A model generated the notes under the pieces. That model was not told the origin of the DNA and did not search any database. It saw only the letters and a list, made by a program, of their open reading frames with translations. Source: Bosea sp. NBC_00550 (GTDB taxonomy: Bacteria > Pseudomonadota > Alphaproteobacteria > Rhizobiales > Beijerinckiaceae). From it: a stretch of 64,000 bases of DNA. Of this stretch, positions 26,680-35,947 are shown one piece after another (position 1 is the first letter of the stretch; every line of letters starts with the position of its first letter). Location of the stretch: NCBI RefSeq assembly GCF_026020075.1, contig NZ_CP102772.1, positions 3,756,501 through 3,820,500 of the forward strand, read 5' to 3'. The position numbers and the translations under genes were made by a program.

Positions 26680-27999
26680 TCAGTTGAGCACCACCTCTGC
26701 TTGAAGTCCTCCGTCCGGGCGGTTTGCCAGCGTCAATCCACCGCCGATCGCGACTGCGAGCTGCTGAGCGATGGCGAGGCCGAGGCCCGTGCCGCCGGTG
26801 TCGCGGCTGCGGGATTGTTCGAGCCGAAAAAAGGGCTGCAGGACGGCATCGAGCTGATCGTGGGGAACGCCGGGGCCGCGATCGAGGACCAGGATCCGCA
26901 GCTTTCCACTGGGCGCCCTTTCAAGCTGGATTTCGGCGGCTCCGGCGAATTTCAGGGCATTGTCGATCAGGTTGGTCAGGATGCGCCGCAGGGCATGGGG
27001 ACGCGTCATCACGACGGCATCGACCAGACGCGACACCGCGACCGATTTGCCGGTGTCCTGATAATCGAAGGCGATGCTCTCGACGAAGGAGCCGAGGTCG
27101 ATGCGCGCCGGCTTTTCCGTGTCGCCATGCGCGCTCTTCGCATAGGCCACGCCTTCGCGAACGAGACGCTCGATCTCGGAGAGATCGTTGACGAGCTTGT
27201 CCTTCTCCGGGCTGTCCTCCGCCATCTCCGCGCGCAGCTTCATCCGCGTGATCGGCGTCTGCAGATCATGGGAGATCGCGGCGAGGATCTGGACGCGCTC
27301 CTGCAGGTAATGCGCGATCCGGTCCCGCATGGCGTTGAAGGCCGTCGCCGCATGCGCGACCTCGGCCGGGCCGTTCTCTTCGAGCCGCGCGGTCTTGCGG
27401 TTGGGGTCCAGCGCTTCGGCGGCATTGGTCAGCCGCAGCAGCGGCCTGATCGCCAGCCGCACGGCGAACCAGGTGCAGAGCACGAGCAGGCAGAGCTGGG
27501 CGAAGAGCACATAGGGCAGCCAGGTCGCCAGCGGCATCAGCGCCGGCAGCACGTCGATCGTCACCGGCGAGCCGTCGCTGAGCGTGACATGTGCCTGGAG
27601 ATGCTCCCGCTCGCCGGGAATGCTTTCGACACGGACCGGGAAGCGCTTTCCGGCAGCGACGTTGATGGTCTCGGCCACTTCCGCCGCGCGCCGGCTCAGT
27701 TCCGGAATGCCGGGCAGCCCCGGCCCAAGCTCGTAGCGATAGGTGCGCCGCGCCAGCAGGTCGAGCCATTGCGCCCGCTCCTCCGGCGGCAGGCGGTCGA
27801 GCAGCGCGATCGAGGTGGCGACGTCGTTCTCCAGCGTCGTGTACATCGTCGCCTTGGCGCTCATCGTGCGCTCGTAGAACTGCACGCCGAACGACAGGGC
27901 ATGCGCCACGGCGAGGCCGGCGAAGAGGATGAGGAAGAGCCGCCAGCGCAGCGTGCGCGGCAGATGCAGGAGCCCTCCCATTCTGGTGGCGACGCTCAT
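26680..27999 (-). CDS. HAMP-domain sensor histidine kinase
   Basis: Inner-membrane sensor kinase, 439 residues. Transmembrane helices lie at about 19-40 and 161-182, flanking a ~120-residue periplasmic domain. HAMP follows (RLAIRPLLRLTNAAEAL), then the H-box ISHDLQTPITRMKL with phospho-acceptor H244. N, G1 and G2 boxes are NLIDNALKFAG, LDRGPGVP and GTGLGLAI. The EnvZ/OmpB-type layout matches its coupled OmpR-type partner. The signal is unknown. Start ATG 27999 overlaps the regulator stop by four bases. Confidence 0.94.
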   Translation of the reverse strand: MSVATRMGGLLHLPRTLRWRLFLILFAGLAVAHALSFGVQFYERTMSAKATMYTTLENDVATSIALLDRLPPEERAQWLDLLARRTYRYELGPGLPGIPELSRRAAEVAETINVAAGKRFPVRVESIPGEREHLQAHVTLSDGSPVTIDVLPALMPLATWLPYVLFAQLCLLVLCTWFAVRLAIRPLLRLTNAAEALDPNRKTARLEENGPAEVAHAATAFNAMRDRIAHYLQERVQILAAISHDLQTPITRMKLRAEMAEDSPEKDKLVNDLSEIERLVREGVAYAKSAHGDTEKPARIDLGSFVESIAFDYQDTGKSVAVSRLVDAVVMTRPHALRRILTNLIDNALKFAGAAEIQLERAPSGKLRILVLDRGPGVPHDQLDAVLQPFFRLEQSRSRDTGGTGLGLAIAQQLAVAIGGGLTLANRPDGGLQAEVVLN

Positions 28000-28736
28000 T
28001 GCCGCGCCGTGACGATCTCGACCGGCATGGCGAGGACATAGCCCTCGCTGCGCACGGTCTTGATATAGGCGGGCTCGCGCGCATCGTCGCGCAGGCGCTG
28101 CCGGACGCGGCTGACGAGCAGGTCGATCGAGCGATCGAACAATTCGGTTTCGCGCCCCTGTGTCAGATTGAGCAGCTGGTCGCGCGAGAGCACACGCTGG
28201 GGATGGTCGAGGAAGACGCGCAGCAGGCGATACTCCGCCCCGCTGAGCGTGACCGCCGTGCCTTCCTTGTCGAGCAGGTGGCGTGCGGTAGTGTCGAGCT
28301 GCCAGTCGCCGAAGGCGATAAGCTGGCCGGCTTCCGTCACCTGCAGATTGGGCGGCAGCATGCGCGTCCGGCGCAGCACGGCCTTGATCCGGGCCAGCAG
28401 TTCGCGGGCGACGAAGGGCTTGGCGAGATAATCGTCGGCGCCCATCTCCAGTCCGACGATCCGGTCGGTGTCGTCATTGCGCGCGGTCAGCATCAGGATC
28501 GGCGTCGCCTTGTGCTTGCCCGCGCGCAATTCGCGGCAGAGCACGAGCCCGTCATCGCGCGGCATCATCAGGTCGAGGACGATGAGATCGACCCGGTCGG
28601 CGTCGAGGAAGGCGCGCATCTGCCGCCCGTCCGCGGCCGTCGTCACGCGCAGGCCGTTCTTCTTCAGATAGCCCGAGACCAGATCCCGGATCTCCCGATC
28701 GTCGTCGACGACGAGCACATGGTCGATATGGTCCAT
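27996..28736 (-). CDS. OmpR-family response regulator
   Basis: A 246-residue regulator. Receiver residues are D11-D13 (VVDDDREI), phospho-acceptor D55 (IVLDLMMP), T83 region (MLTARND) and the KPF lysine (LAKPFVAREL). The C-terminal winged helix runs from ~140 (LSGAEYRLLRVFLDHPQRVLSR, RSIDLLVSRVRQRL, VRSEGYVL). The frame extends upstream to 28940, but ATG 28736 gives the standard receiver start. It is transcribed ahead of its kinase. Targets are not evident from position. Confidence 0.94.
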   Translation of the reverse strand: MDHIDHVLVVDDDREIRDLVSGYLKKNGLRVTTAADGRQMRAFLDADRVDLIVLDLMMPRDDGLVLCRELRAGKHKATPILMLTARNDDTDRIVGLEMGADDYLAKPFVARELLARIKAVLRRTRMLPPNLQVTEAGQLIAFGDWQLDTTARHLLDKEGTAVTLSGAEYRLLRVFLDHPQRVLSRDQLLNLTQGRETELFDRSIDLLVSRVRQRLRDDAREPAYIKTVRSEGYVLAMPVEIVTARQ

Positions 28737-28970
28737 CAGCAAGGGCTTTCCGCTTCCGTCGCCGTAGAAATAGCAGAGCCTCCGCGGTTTGCTCGGGCCT
28801 TCCGCGGGAGAATTGTAAGCGCGTGTATCGGCTGTCAGGCCCGATACCGGCGCGGACAATAATCCCGTCGAACGCTTCGTCCTGTTTAGGCAGGGTGCGC
28901 CCGCACGCAGCCGCCCATCATTCGGCCTGCCTGCCTTCATCGTCCTCGACTGCGCAGGAAGGAAGCGTCA

Positions 28971-29156
28971 ATGCACAAGCGTCTCATCTCGGCCGTCATC
29001 GGCGGGCTCATGCTGCCGATCGCCGGCACATGTTCGGCGGTGGAAGCCGCAGCCATCCGCAACATCGTCATCGTCCACGGCGCCTTTGCCGGCGGCTCCG
29101 GCTGGCGCAAGGTCTCGAAGCCGGTCGTCGAGGCGGCCAAGGCCGTTTCCCCATAG
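28971..29156 (+). pseudogene. truncated alpha/beta hydrolase
   Basis: A 61-codon frame that begins like a secreted alpha/beta hydrolase: signal peptide (LISAVIGGLMLPIAGTCSA), then IRNIVIVHGAFAGGSGWRKV, the oxyanion-hole strand of the family. It then stops after AAKAVSP. The nucleophile elbow and the rest (about 180-200 residues) are missing, and nothing similar follows before DipZ at 29330. The start has AGGAAGGAAG in front, so it may still be translated. Read as the 5' remnant of a deleted gene. Confidence 0.7.
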
Positions 29157-29329
29157 CGGAACCAACTACCGGGCGGGCTTTCGCAACCGCTCGCCCGGCA
29201 CCGTCGATACACGCCGTTACAGATCGGCCTCCTCGGGAAACACGGGAGATACGTCGGCAAGGTCGAGTGCTGGCGCATCCGGCGGAGGCTCCATCAGGAA
29301 CGCCTCCGCCGCCCTGAAGAGGACCAGCC

Positions 29330-31075
29330 ATGACCTTGTTCGTCATTTCCTATCTGGCCGGCGTGCTGACGATCCTCAGCCCCTGCATCCTTCCCATCCT
29401 GCCTTTCGTCTTTTCGCGCGCCGACCGGCCCTTCCTCCGTGGAATCCTGCCGATGCTGATCGGCATGGCGGCGACCTTCTCCGCCGTCGCCAGCCTTGCC
29501 GCCATCGGCGGCAGCTGGGCAGTGCAGGCGAACGAGATCGGTCGCCATGCTGCGCTCGCCTTGCTAGCCCTGTTCGGCATCACGCTCATCTCGCAGCGCG
29601 CGGCCGCGATCTTCGCCCGCCCCATCGTCGCGCTCGGCCATCGGCTTTCCGGCAACGTCGAAGGGCCGCGCTCCGTTGGCGGATCACTTCTGCTCGGCAT
29701 CGCGACCGGTCTGCTCTGGGCGCCCTGCGCGGGCCCGATCCTCGGCTTGGTGCTGACCGGGGCTGCGCTGCACGGAGCCAACGCCGAAACCGCCCTGGTC
29801 CTGACCGCCTATGCAGCCGGTGCGGCGACATCCCTTGCCTTGGCCTTGCGGGCGGGCGGCCCGATCTTCGCGGCGCTGAAGCGCTCTCTCGGGCTTGGCG
29901 AACGTATCCGCCAAGGCGTCGGTATCGCGGTTCTGGCAAGCGTGCTCGCGATCGGCTTCGGGCTCGATACCGGCCTCCTGACCCAGCTCTCCTTTGCCGG
30001 TACCGTCGGCGTCGAGCAGAGCCTGCTGGACAAGCTCGGCCCGCGCCCTGCGGAAGCCGGCGGGCTTCGCACGGCCGAGAATGCCGTTCAGCCCTATCGC
30101 AGCAATCTGCCGGACCTCGGCGCGGCTCCCGGTTTCGCCGGCGCGACGGGCTGGCTCAACTCCGGCCCGCTGACCGCAGAGCAGCTGCGCGGGAAGGTCG
30201 TGCTGGTCAATTTCTGGACCTATTCCTGCATCAACTGCATCCGCACCCTGCCTTATATCCGTGCCTGGGCCGAGACGTACAAGGATGAGGGCCTGGCCGT
30301 GGTCGGCGTCCACACGCCGGAATTCGCCTTCGAGAAGAAGGTCTGGAATATCCGGCAGGCGATCGCCCGTTTCGGCATCGCTTATCCGGTTGCGGCCGAC
30401 AATGATTTCCGGATCTGGCGCGCCTTCCGCAACAGCTACTGGCCCGCGCTCTATGTCGTCGATGCGCAGGGGCGGATCCGCTACAGACAGTTCGGCGAAG
30501 GCGGCGAGGCGCGCACGGAACGGGTCATCCAGGACCTCCTGGCCGAAGCCGCGGGTCATCGCGGCGCGGAGAGCGCGTCCGTGACGCCGCAGGCGCCGGG
30601 CGCGCAGGCTCCGGCCGACCTCGCCAACGCCCGTTCGGGCGAGACCTATCTCGGCTATCTGAAGGCAGCGGGCTTCGCCTCGCCCGAGGGCGTGGCAAGC
30701 GATCGGCCGCAGGATTACAGCGTCCGGACGCTCAGGCTCAATCAGTGGGGCCTTATCGGCAGCTGGACGATCGGCCCTGAGAGTGCGGGGCTCGAACGGG
30801 CAGGTGGCGGCATCGCCTTCCGCTTCAGCGCGCGGGACCTGCATCTGGTGCTCGGGCCGGGTCCGGCCGGCAAGCCCGTGCGCTTCCGGGTCACGGTCGA
30901 TGGCGCAGCACCGGGGGCCGATCGCGGCGCCGATATCGACGCGGAGGGCAACGGTACGGTCGCGGAAACGCGGCTCTACCAGCTCGTCCGCCAGTCCGGC
31001 GAGGTGCGGGAGCGCGTCTTCGAAATCCGCTTCCTCGACGCGGGCGCGGAAGCCTACGCCTTCACCTTCGGTTGA
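29330..31075 (+). CDS. DipZ-type protein: CcdA membrane domain fused to thioredoxin-like domain
   Basis: A 581-residue membrane protein that moves electrons from cytosolic thioredoxin to the periplasm. Residues 1-~240 are a CcdA/DsbD-beta-like membrane domain with redox cysteines in LSPCILPILPF (C19) and LWAPCAGPILG. Residues ~275-400 are a TlpA/AhpC-type thioredoxin domain with YSCINCIRTLPY (active CxxC). The final ~150 residues match the extra C-terminal beta domain of mycobacterial-type DipZ (GIAFRFSARDLHLVLGP). Length and order are those of DipZ. No cytochrome c genes adjoin. Confidence 0.93.
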   Translation: MTLFVISYLAGVLTILSPCILPILPFVFSRADRPFLRGILPMLIGMAATFSAVASLAAIGGSWAVQANEIGRHAALALLALFGITLISQRAAAIFARPIVALGHRLSGNVEGPRSVGGSLLLGIATGLLWAPCAGPILGLVLTGAALHGANAETALVLTAYAAGAATSLALALRAGGPIFAALKRSLGLGERIRQGVGIAVLASVLAIGFGLDTGLLTQLSFAGTVGVEQSLLDKLGPRPAEAGGLRTAENAVQPYRSNLPDLGAAPGFAGATGWLNSGPLTAEQLRGKVVLVNFWTYSCINCIRTLPYIRAWAETYKDEGLAVVGVHTPEFAFEKKVWNIRQAIARFGIAYPVAADNDFRIWRAFRNSYWPALYVVDAQGRIRYRQFGEGGEARTERVIQDLLAEAAGHRGAESASVTPQAPGAQAPADLANARSGETYLGYLKAAGFASPEGVASDRPQDYSVRTLRLNQWGLIGSWTIGPESAGLERAGGGIAFRFSARDLHLVLGPGPAGKPVRFRVTVDGAAPGADRGADIDAEGNGTVAETRLYQLVRQSGEVRERVFEIRFLDAGAEAYAFTFG

Positions 31076-31277
31076 TCGGGAAGAGCAATCGGGCTCCGCC
31101 GCACGGTCGAGTCCGGCCTCGGTCCTCGTCGTTGCCCAAGGTCACGGGCAAGGTTGGACGAACGCCGTCATGGTACGACCCCATTCGCCATGGTGGCGTT
31201 CTACGCGACCAGCGGCCTCTGCCGCATTCATGCTTCCCAAAAACAAGGAAGCGGCCCTGAAGGGTTCCGCGTCGCCT

Positions 31278-31310
31278 GCAAACAGAAGGAGCCGCCACAA
31301 GGGCGGCTCC
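31278..31310 (-). terminator. intrinsic terminator of the epoxide-hydrolase-like gene
   Basis: A perfect 9-bp GC-rich stem (GGAGCCGCC 31288-31296 with GGCGGCTCC 31302-31310, five-base loop) lies 22 bases past the minus-strand stop at 31332. Read on the minus strand it is followed by TTCTGTTTGC, a T-rich tract. Between convergent genes it could also help stop dipZ transcription. Confidence 0.65.
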
Positions 31311-31331
31311 CGGAGAGGAAGAACGAAGGCG

Positions 31332-32384
31332 TCAGAGCCTGTCGGCGTCGATCACAGCCTTGGCGAACTCCGCTGGCGCCTCCTGCGGCGGGTTGTGGCC
31401 GATGCCGCCCTTGAACAGACGGTGCTCGTATCTGCCGGTGAAGCGCTTGGCGTAGGCGGCCGGCTCCGGATGCGGCGCGCCGTTGGCATCGCCCTCGATG
31501 GTGATCGTCGGCACGCCGATGCTCGGGAAGGCGGCGAGCTTCTTCTCCAGCGCGTCGAATTGCGGTTCGCCCTGCGCCAGGCCGAGCCGCCAGCGGTAGT
31601 TGTGAATGGAGATCGCAACGTGGTCGGGATTGTCGAAGGCAGCCGCCGAACGCGCGAAGGTCGCGTCGTCGAAGGTCCACTGCGGCGAGGCGAGCTCCCA
31701 GATCAGTCGGGCGAAGTGGTGGGTGTACTTCGCATAGCCGGCCGCGCCCCGCTCGGTCGCGAAGTAGTACTGATACCACCACTGCAATTCCGCCTTGGGC
31801 GGCAGCGGTGTCTTGTTGAGTTCCTGGCTGCCGATGAGATATCCGCTGACCGAGACCATCGCCTTGCAGCGCTCGGGCCAGAGTGCGGCCAGGATGTTGG
31901 CGGTCCGCGCGCCCCAGTCAAAGCCGGCGATGACCGCCTTCTCGATCTTCAGCGCATCCATGAACGCGACGATGTCGGTGGCAAGAGCCGCCTGCTGGCC
32001 GTTGCGCGGCGTCTCGGATGACAGGAAGCGGGTGCCGCCATAGCCGCGCAGGGAGGGTACGATGACCCGGTAGCCGGCTTTGGCCAGGATCGGGGCGACG
32101 TCGACATAGCTATGGATGTCATACGGCCAGCCATGCAGCAGCAGCACCGGCGGGCCATCGGCCGGGCCGTCCTCGGCATAGCTCACATTAAGCACGCCCG
32201 CCGCGACCTGCTTCAGCGTGGCGAAGGTGGTGTGGCCGTCCCGCCCGGCGGCGGCAGGCGAGGTGGGAGAGGGCGAGAGCGTCTGGGCTCCGGCCCCGCT
32301 CATCGCGCCGAACGGGGCGAAGGCTGCTCCGAGCGCCAGGGTGCTCAGGAAGCTGCGGCGCGGCTGATCGATCTGTTCCGACAT
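31332..32384 (-). CDS. Tat-exported alpha/beta hydrolase, epoxide-hydrolase-like
   Basis: A 350-residue enzyme. The N-terminus has a twin-arginine signal (PRRSFLSTLALGAAFAPFGA). The hydrolase core shows the oxyanion motif LLLHGWPYD (HGxP), nucleophile D156 in AGFDWGART, the cap segment with two tyrosine-rich stretches (WWYQYYFATERG) and catalytic histidine in GIGHNPPQE. An aspartate nucleophile with HGWP points to epoxide hydrolase or haloalkane dehalogenase rather than esterase. The frame extends upstream to 32684 but ATG 32384 gives the signal peptide. Divergent from ohr. Confidence 0.88.
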   Translation of the reverse strand: MSEQIDQPRRSFLSTLALGAAFAPFGAMSGAGAQTLSPSPTSPAAAGRDGHTTFATLKQVAAGVLNVSYAEDGPADGPPVLLLHGWPYDIHSYVDVAPILAKAGYRVIVPSLRGYGGTRFLSSETPRNGQQAALATDIVAFMDALKIEKAVIAGFDWGARTANILAALWPERCKAMVSVSGYLIGSQELNKTPLPPKAELQWWYQYYFATERGAAGYAKYTHHFARLIWELASPQWTFDDATFARSAAAFDNPDHVAISIHNYRWRLGLAQGEPQFDALEKKLAAFPSIGVPTITIEGDANGAPHPEPAAYAKRFTGRYEHRLFKGGIGHNPPQEAPAEFAKAVIDADRL

Positions 32385-32701
32385 GGTTCTGTTCCCGATT
32401 GCGTGGACTGCAAGCGAAGAGAGCCCGTCCGCTGTATCCGCGTTGTGTCCTCCCGGACCGGAACTGCAAGCCTGCGTAGGATCGGGTGCTCCGGATACGA
32501 ACGGATACAATCCGCCGGCCGGCTTCCGCGCCCTCGGCGCCCGCGAAACGCCGCAAGACATCGTATCGCACTGTATCGCAGCGGGAAAAGCAGACGCTTC
32601 CTTGCAGATCGGCCCGATCCGCAAACAAACCGGACATCTCGGCTTGGGAAACACCCCATCGCCAGCCGCCGACAGGAGCGGCAACAGAGATGGAGTGTTC
32701 C
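32385..32701. promoter_or_regulatory. divergent control region with five GTATC/GATAC pentamers
   Basis: No gene. The pentamer GTATC or its complement GATAC occurs five times: 32434-32438, 32494-32498, 32504-32508, 32563-32567 and 32573-32577. Two pairs are direct repeats spaced exactly 10 bases (GGATAC-gaac-GGATAC; GTATC-gcact-GTATC), and the two pairs face each other. One helical turn spacing suggests a regulator binding side by side. It could control the exported hydrolase, ohr, or both. Confidence 0.45.
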
Positions 32702-33118
32702 ATGAGCAGAATCGACAAGGTTCTCTATACCGGCAAGACCCATACGACGGGTGGGCGCGACGGCGCCTCGCGCAGCTCCGACGGCCGGCTCGACATCAAG
32801 CTGTCGCCTCCGGGTGGTTCGGGGGCGGGCACCAACCCCGAGCAGCTTTTCGCCGCCGGCTGGTCGGCCTGCTTCATCGGAGCGATCGGCCTCGCCGCCG
32901 GCAAGCGCAAGGTGGCTCTCCCGGCCGATCTCGCTGTTGATGCCGAGGTCGACCTGGGCATGACCGACGGGGCCTACTTTCTGCAGGCCCGCCTCACTGT
33001 CAGCCTGCCCGGCCTCGATCCGGAGCTGGCGCGGGAACTCGTGGACGAGGCGCATCGGACCTGCCCCTATTCCAAGGCGACGCGAGGCAATATCGATGTC
33101 GAGCTGAAGCTCGTCTAG
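32702..33118 (+). CDS. ohr: organic hydroperoxide resistance protein (Ohr/OsmC family)
   Basis: Thiol peroxidase reducing organic hydroperoxides, 138 residues. N-terminus VLYTGKTHTTGGRDG carries catalytic Arg R19; GTNPEQLFAAGWSACF carries E47 and peroxidatic C57; the resolving cysteine is C121 in HRTCPYSKATRGN. These identify Ohr rather than OsmC. No MarR-type OhrR gene is adjacent, which is unusual; the upstream repeat array may serve another regulator. A hairpin follows the stop. Confidence 0.95.
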   Translation: MSRIDKVLYTGKTHTTGGRDGASRSSDGRLDIKLSPPGGSGAGTNPEQLFAAGWSACFIGAIGLAAGKRKVALPADLAVDAEVDLGMTDGAYFLQARLTVSLPGLDPELARELVDEAHRTCPYSKATRGNIDVELKLV

Positions 33119-33133
33119 GCGTCGAGGAGAGCC

Positions 33134-33156
33134 GAGGCCGGTCGATGACTGGCCTC
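33134..33156 (+). terminator. hairpin downstream of ohr
   Basis: GAGGCCGGTC (33134-33143) pairs with GACTGGCCTC (33147-33156): 10 bp including one G-T pair and a three-base loop, 16 bases after the stop. CGGCTTTCC follows, a weak T tract. Probable terminator. Confidence 0.5.
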
Positions 33157-33223
33157 GCATCGGCTTTCCATCGAGCCGCTGCTTTGCCGATGCCAGCGTT
33201 TTCGCCTGGGGATCGTCCAGCCG

Positions 33224-34576
33224 TCAGCGACCACTCGCCAGCGCGGCTTCCGCGGCCGCGGCGATCGAGAACAATGCGGCATCGCCTCCCCCGGCCCTGG
33301 CCAGCATCAGCCCGGCCGGCGCCTCGCCCGCAGGATGCATCGGCAGCGAGATCGCGCAGCCATCCATCATGTTGATCAAGCTCGGGTTGCGCAGCATCAG
33401 CAGGTTGATGCGGGTGAACGCCTCGTCGTCCTCCGCCAGTTCGGCGATCGTCGGTGCGATCGTCGGCACGGTCGGCATGGCCAGCACGTCGAAGGCCGAG
33501 GCCTCCTCGCGCATCGCCGCGACGAAGGCGGCGTGGGCGTGCGTGAGCTGGATATAGTCGGCGCAATCCTGGTTGCGGCCGCGCAGCACGCGCATCCGCA
33601 CCCGCGGATCGTAGCCGTCGCCCTTTTCCTCGATCAGCGCGCGGTGATGGGCATAGGCCTCGGAAGCCGCGAAGCCGCCTTTGGCGTTCAGGCGCGCAAC
33701 CTCGGCGAAACCGGCAAAGGGCTCCTCGGTGACGATGGCGCCGGCCCTGGACAGCGTATCCAGCGCCCGCGCGAAGCTCGCAGCGACATGCGCGTCGAGC
33801 CCGTCGAGCGCGACGGTCTGCGGCACGGCGATGCGCAAGCCCTTGAGGCCGGTCGGCCCCTCCTGGGTCAATTCCGCCCCGCTCATGATCTCATGCAGGA
33901 CGCGGCAGCATGCGACGCTGTTGGCGAGCGGCCCGATCGAATCGAGCGTCTGCGACAGCGGAAAGGCGCCCTCGCGCGGCACGCTCGACGCGGTCGGCTT
34001 GTAGCCGACGATCCCGCAGAACGCCGCCGGGATGCGGCAGGAGCCGCCGGTGTCCGACCCGATCCCGGCGAAGGCCATTCCATCGGCCACCGAGACGGCA
34101 GCCCCCGATGAGGAGCCGCCCGGAATGCGGCGCGTCGCGCGGTCATAGGGCGAGGCCGGCGTGCCGTAATGCGGGTTGAGACCGAGGCCCGAGAAGGCGA
34201 ATTCGGTCATGTTGGTGCGGCCCATGACGATGAAGCCCGCACGCCGCAGCCGCGCGATCGCCGGCGCATCGCGCTCGGCCGGCGCCGCATCGGCGAGCAC
34301 GGTGGAGCCTGCCGTCGTCGGCTCGCCCGCAAGGTCGAACAGGTCCTTCACCGAGATCGGGATGCCGGCGAAGGGTGATGGCGCGAGCCCCGCGGCGCGC
34401 AGCCTGTCCATCGCCTCGGCCGCGATCAGCGCAGCCTCGCGATGGACCTTGATGAAGGCGAGCCTGCCCTCCCCGTCGGGCGCGTCGATCCGCGCGAGCG
34501 CCTCGCGCACGAGGGCAAGCGAGCTCGTCCGTCCCGAGGCGAGATCGTCGGCAAGAGCGGAGAGTGTGCGGGCCAT
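33224..34576 (-). CDS. amidase signature family enzyme
   Basis: A 450-residue hydrolase of the amidase signature family, which cleaves carboxamides with a Ser-cisSer-Lys triad: K77 (GIPISVKDLFD), S155/S156 (IPGGSSSGAAVSVADG) and nucleophile S179 (GSDTGGSCRIPA). The sequence CGIVGYKPT closes the signature. Substrate is not predictable; the class includes AtzF-like, mandelamide and Asp/Glu-tRNA amidases, and no gatB/gatC is nearby. An alternative ATG two codons upstream (34582) is possible; neither has a clear ribosome binding site. Confidence 0.92.
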   Translation of the reverse strand: MARTLSALADDLASGRTSSLALVREALARIDAPDGEGRLAFIKVHREAALIAAEAMDRLRAAGLAPSPFAGIPISVKDLFDLAGEPTTAGSTVLADAAPAERDAPAIARLRRAGFIVMGRTNMTEFAFSGLGLNPHYGTPASPYDRATRRIPGGSSSGAAVSVADGMAFAGIGSDTGGSCRIPAAFCGIVGYKPTASSVPREGAFPLSQTLDSIGPLANSVACCRVLHEIMSGAELTQEGPTGLKGLRIAVPQTVALDGLDAHVAASFARALDTLSRAGAIVTEEPFAGFAEVARLNAKGGFAASEAYAHHRALIEEKGDGYDPRVRMRVLRGRNQDCADYIQLTHAHAAFVAAMREEASAFDVLAMPTVPTIAPTIAELAEDDEAFTRINLLMLRNPSLINMMDGCAISLPMHPAGEAPAGLMLARAGGGDAALFSIAAAAEAALASGR

Positions 34577-34711
34577 GGGCATATCAGACCGGATCGACGT
34601 CGTGGATTTCGAGGAGCTGACAACTGCTCTCGGAGGTGAGCGGTCCCTATTTGGCACGCGGTGGGCGCACCGCATAGCTGCGCAGCGGGAAGGCCGTTCC
34701 ACTCGGCCGGA

Positions 34712-35947
34712 CTATCCGGTCGGCGCAGCACTTGGCCTGCGGCAAAGGGCGAACGCGCCGAAAACGATCAGCTGACCGGCAACAAGCACGAATGGCCATG
34801 TGAAGCCTCCGGTTTTACTGGCGACGATGGCGAAGGCCAGCGGCCCACAGATCGAGCCGACGAAGCCGAACAGGCTGGCACCGGACGTGATCTCCCCGAT
34901 CAGCGCAGGAGGTGAGGCCCGGGCCAATTCGGCCATGTGCACGCCGTTCCACCCCATCGAGGTTGCGCCGACCAGCGCCATGCAGCCATATATCAGCCAG
35001 GGGCTGGCGGCGGCGGACCACACCAGCAACAGGATCGAACCGCCTGCCCCCAGCGCGAGAACCGACAGGAGCAAGAGGCCAGCGCCCAGGCGGTCCGCCA
35101 GCCATCCGAAGAAGATGCGGGCGACGGTGCTCGCCGCCAGCAGCGCCGACATGTAGAAGCCCGCTTCCGCCAGGCTCTTTCCGTGCTGCGTGACCATATA
35201 GGTCGCCGTGAACGCCGTAATGCATGCCTGGGTGATCGAGAACGACACGCCCATGGCGGTGAGCATCGGCAAGACCGGGTGCGAGTTGAGAACCCGGGCC
35301 GATCTCGTCAGCGACGAGGGCGACAGGAACAGGCGAGCCCAAGCCTTGTTTTGCGGCCCTTTTTCCGTATCGAGACTGTGCCGAAAAGCTTGAACCGACA
35401 ACGTGCAGAGGAGCACGATGGCGACGAGCGCCGAAACGGCACCGACGAAGCCGAATGCAAGGACCAGCGGGGCGACGGCGATGCCGGCAATGGCTCCCCC
35501 GAGCGGCACTCCCGCTTGCTTGATCGAGAAAATGAGGGTGCGATGGTCCGGCGGCGCGGCGCGCATCAGGATCTGACTGCCGGCAGGCGTGTTTGGCGCC
35601 AACCCCAGCCCGACCAGCAGCGCACCGATGAAGCCGACCGAGGCCATCGGCTGCGCCAGACACGCCAGGCCCGCGGCAACGAAGACGAGGCCGAACTGCA
35701 AGGTGCGGATGGGTCCGTAGCGATCCAGCATCGGGCCGCCACATGCCAGAAACCAGCAAATGCCGGTCGAGACCACGGCCGAGACATACCCGATATCCTG
35801 AGGCGCCAGGCCCCAGCGCCGGGTCAGGATCGGCCCCAGAAGCGGGATCGCGGCGGCAGCGAACGAACTGACGACTTGCACAACGAGAGTCGCGCTCAGG
35901 GCGCTCACCCACAATGGCAGCTTCAATCCCGCTCCTCCAAGCCGCAT
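34712..35947 (-). CDS. MFS transporter
   Basis: A 411-residue, 12-helix major facilitator. The N-terminal half has LLGPILTRRWGLAPQDIGYV, GGPMLDRYGPIRTLQ between helices 2 and 3, and LVGLGLAPNTPAGSQILMR; the second half has FFGWLADRLGAG. Family is of the nitrate/nitrite- or oxalate-like permease shape without a diagnostic signature, so substrate is unknown. ATG 35947 was taken because the sequence upstream is not membrane-like. It follows the amidase upstream on the same strand and could export or import a related amide. Confidence 0.88.
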   Translation of the reverse strand: MRLGGAGLKLPLWVSALSATLVVQVVSSFAAAAIPLLGPILTRRWGLAPQDIGYVSAVVSTGICWFLACGGPMLDRYGPIRTLQFGLVFVAAGLACLAQPMASVGFIGALLVGLGLAPNTPAGSQILMRAAPPDHRTLIFSIKQAGVPLGGAIAGIAVAPLVLAFGFVGAVSALVAIVLLCTLSVQAFRHSLDTEKGPQNKAWARLFLSPSSLTRSARVLNSHPVLPMLTAMGVSFSITQACITAFTATYMVTQHGKSLAEAGFYMSALLAASTVARIFFGWLADRLGAGLLLLSVLALGAGGSILLLVWSAAASPWLIYGCMALVGATSMGWNGVHMAELARASPPALIGEITSGASLFGFVGSICGPLAFAIVASKTGGFTWPFVLVAGQLIVFGAFALCRRPSAAPTG

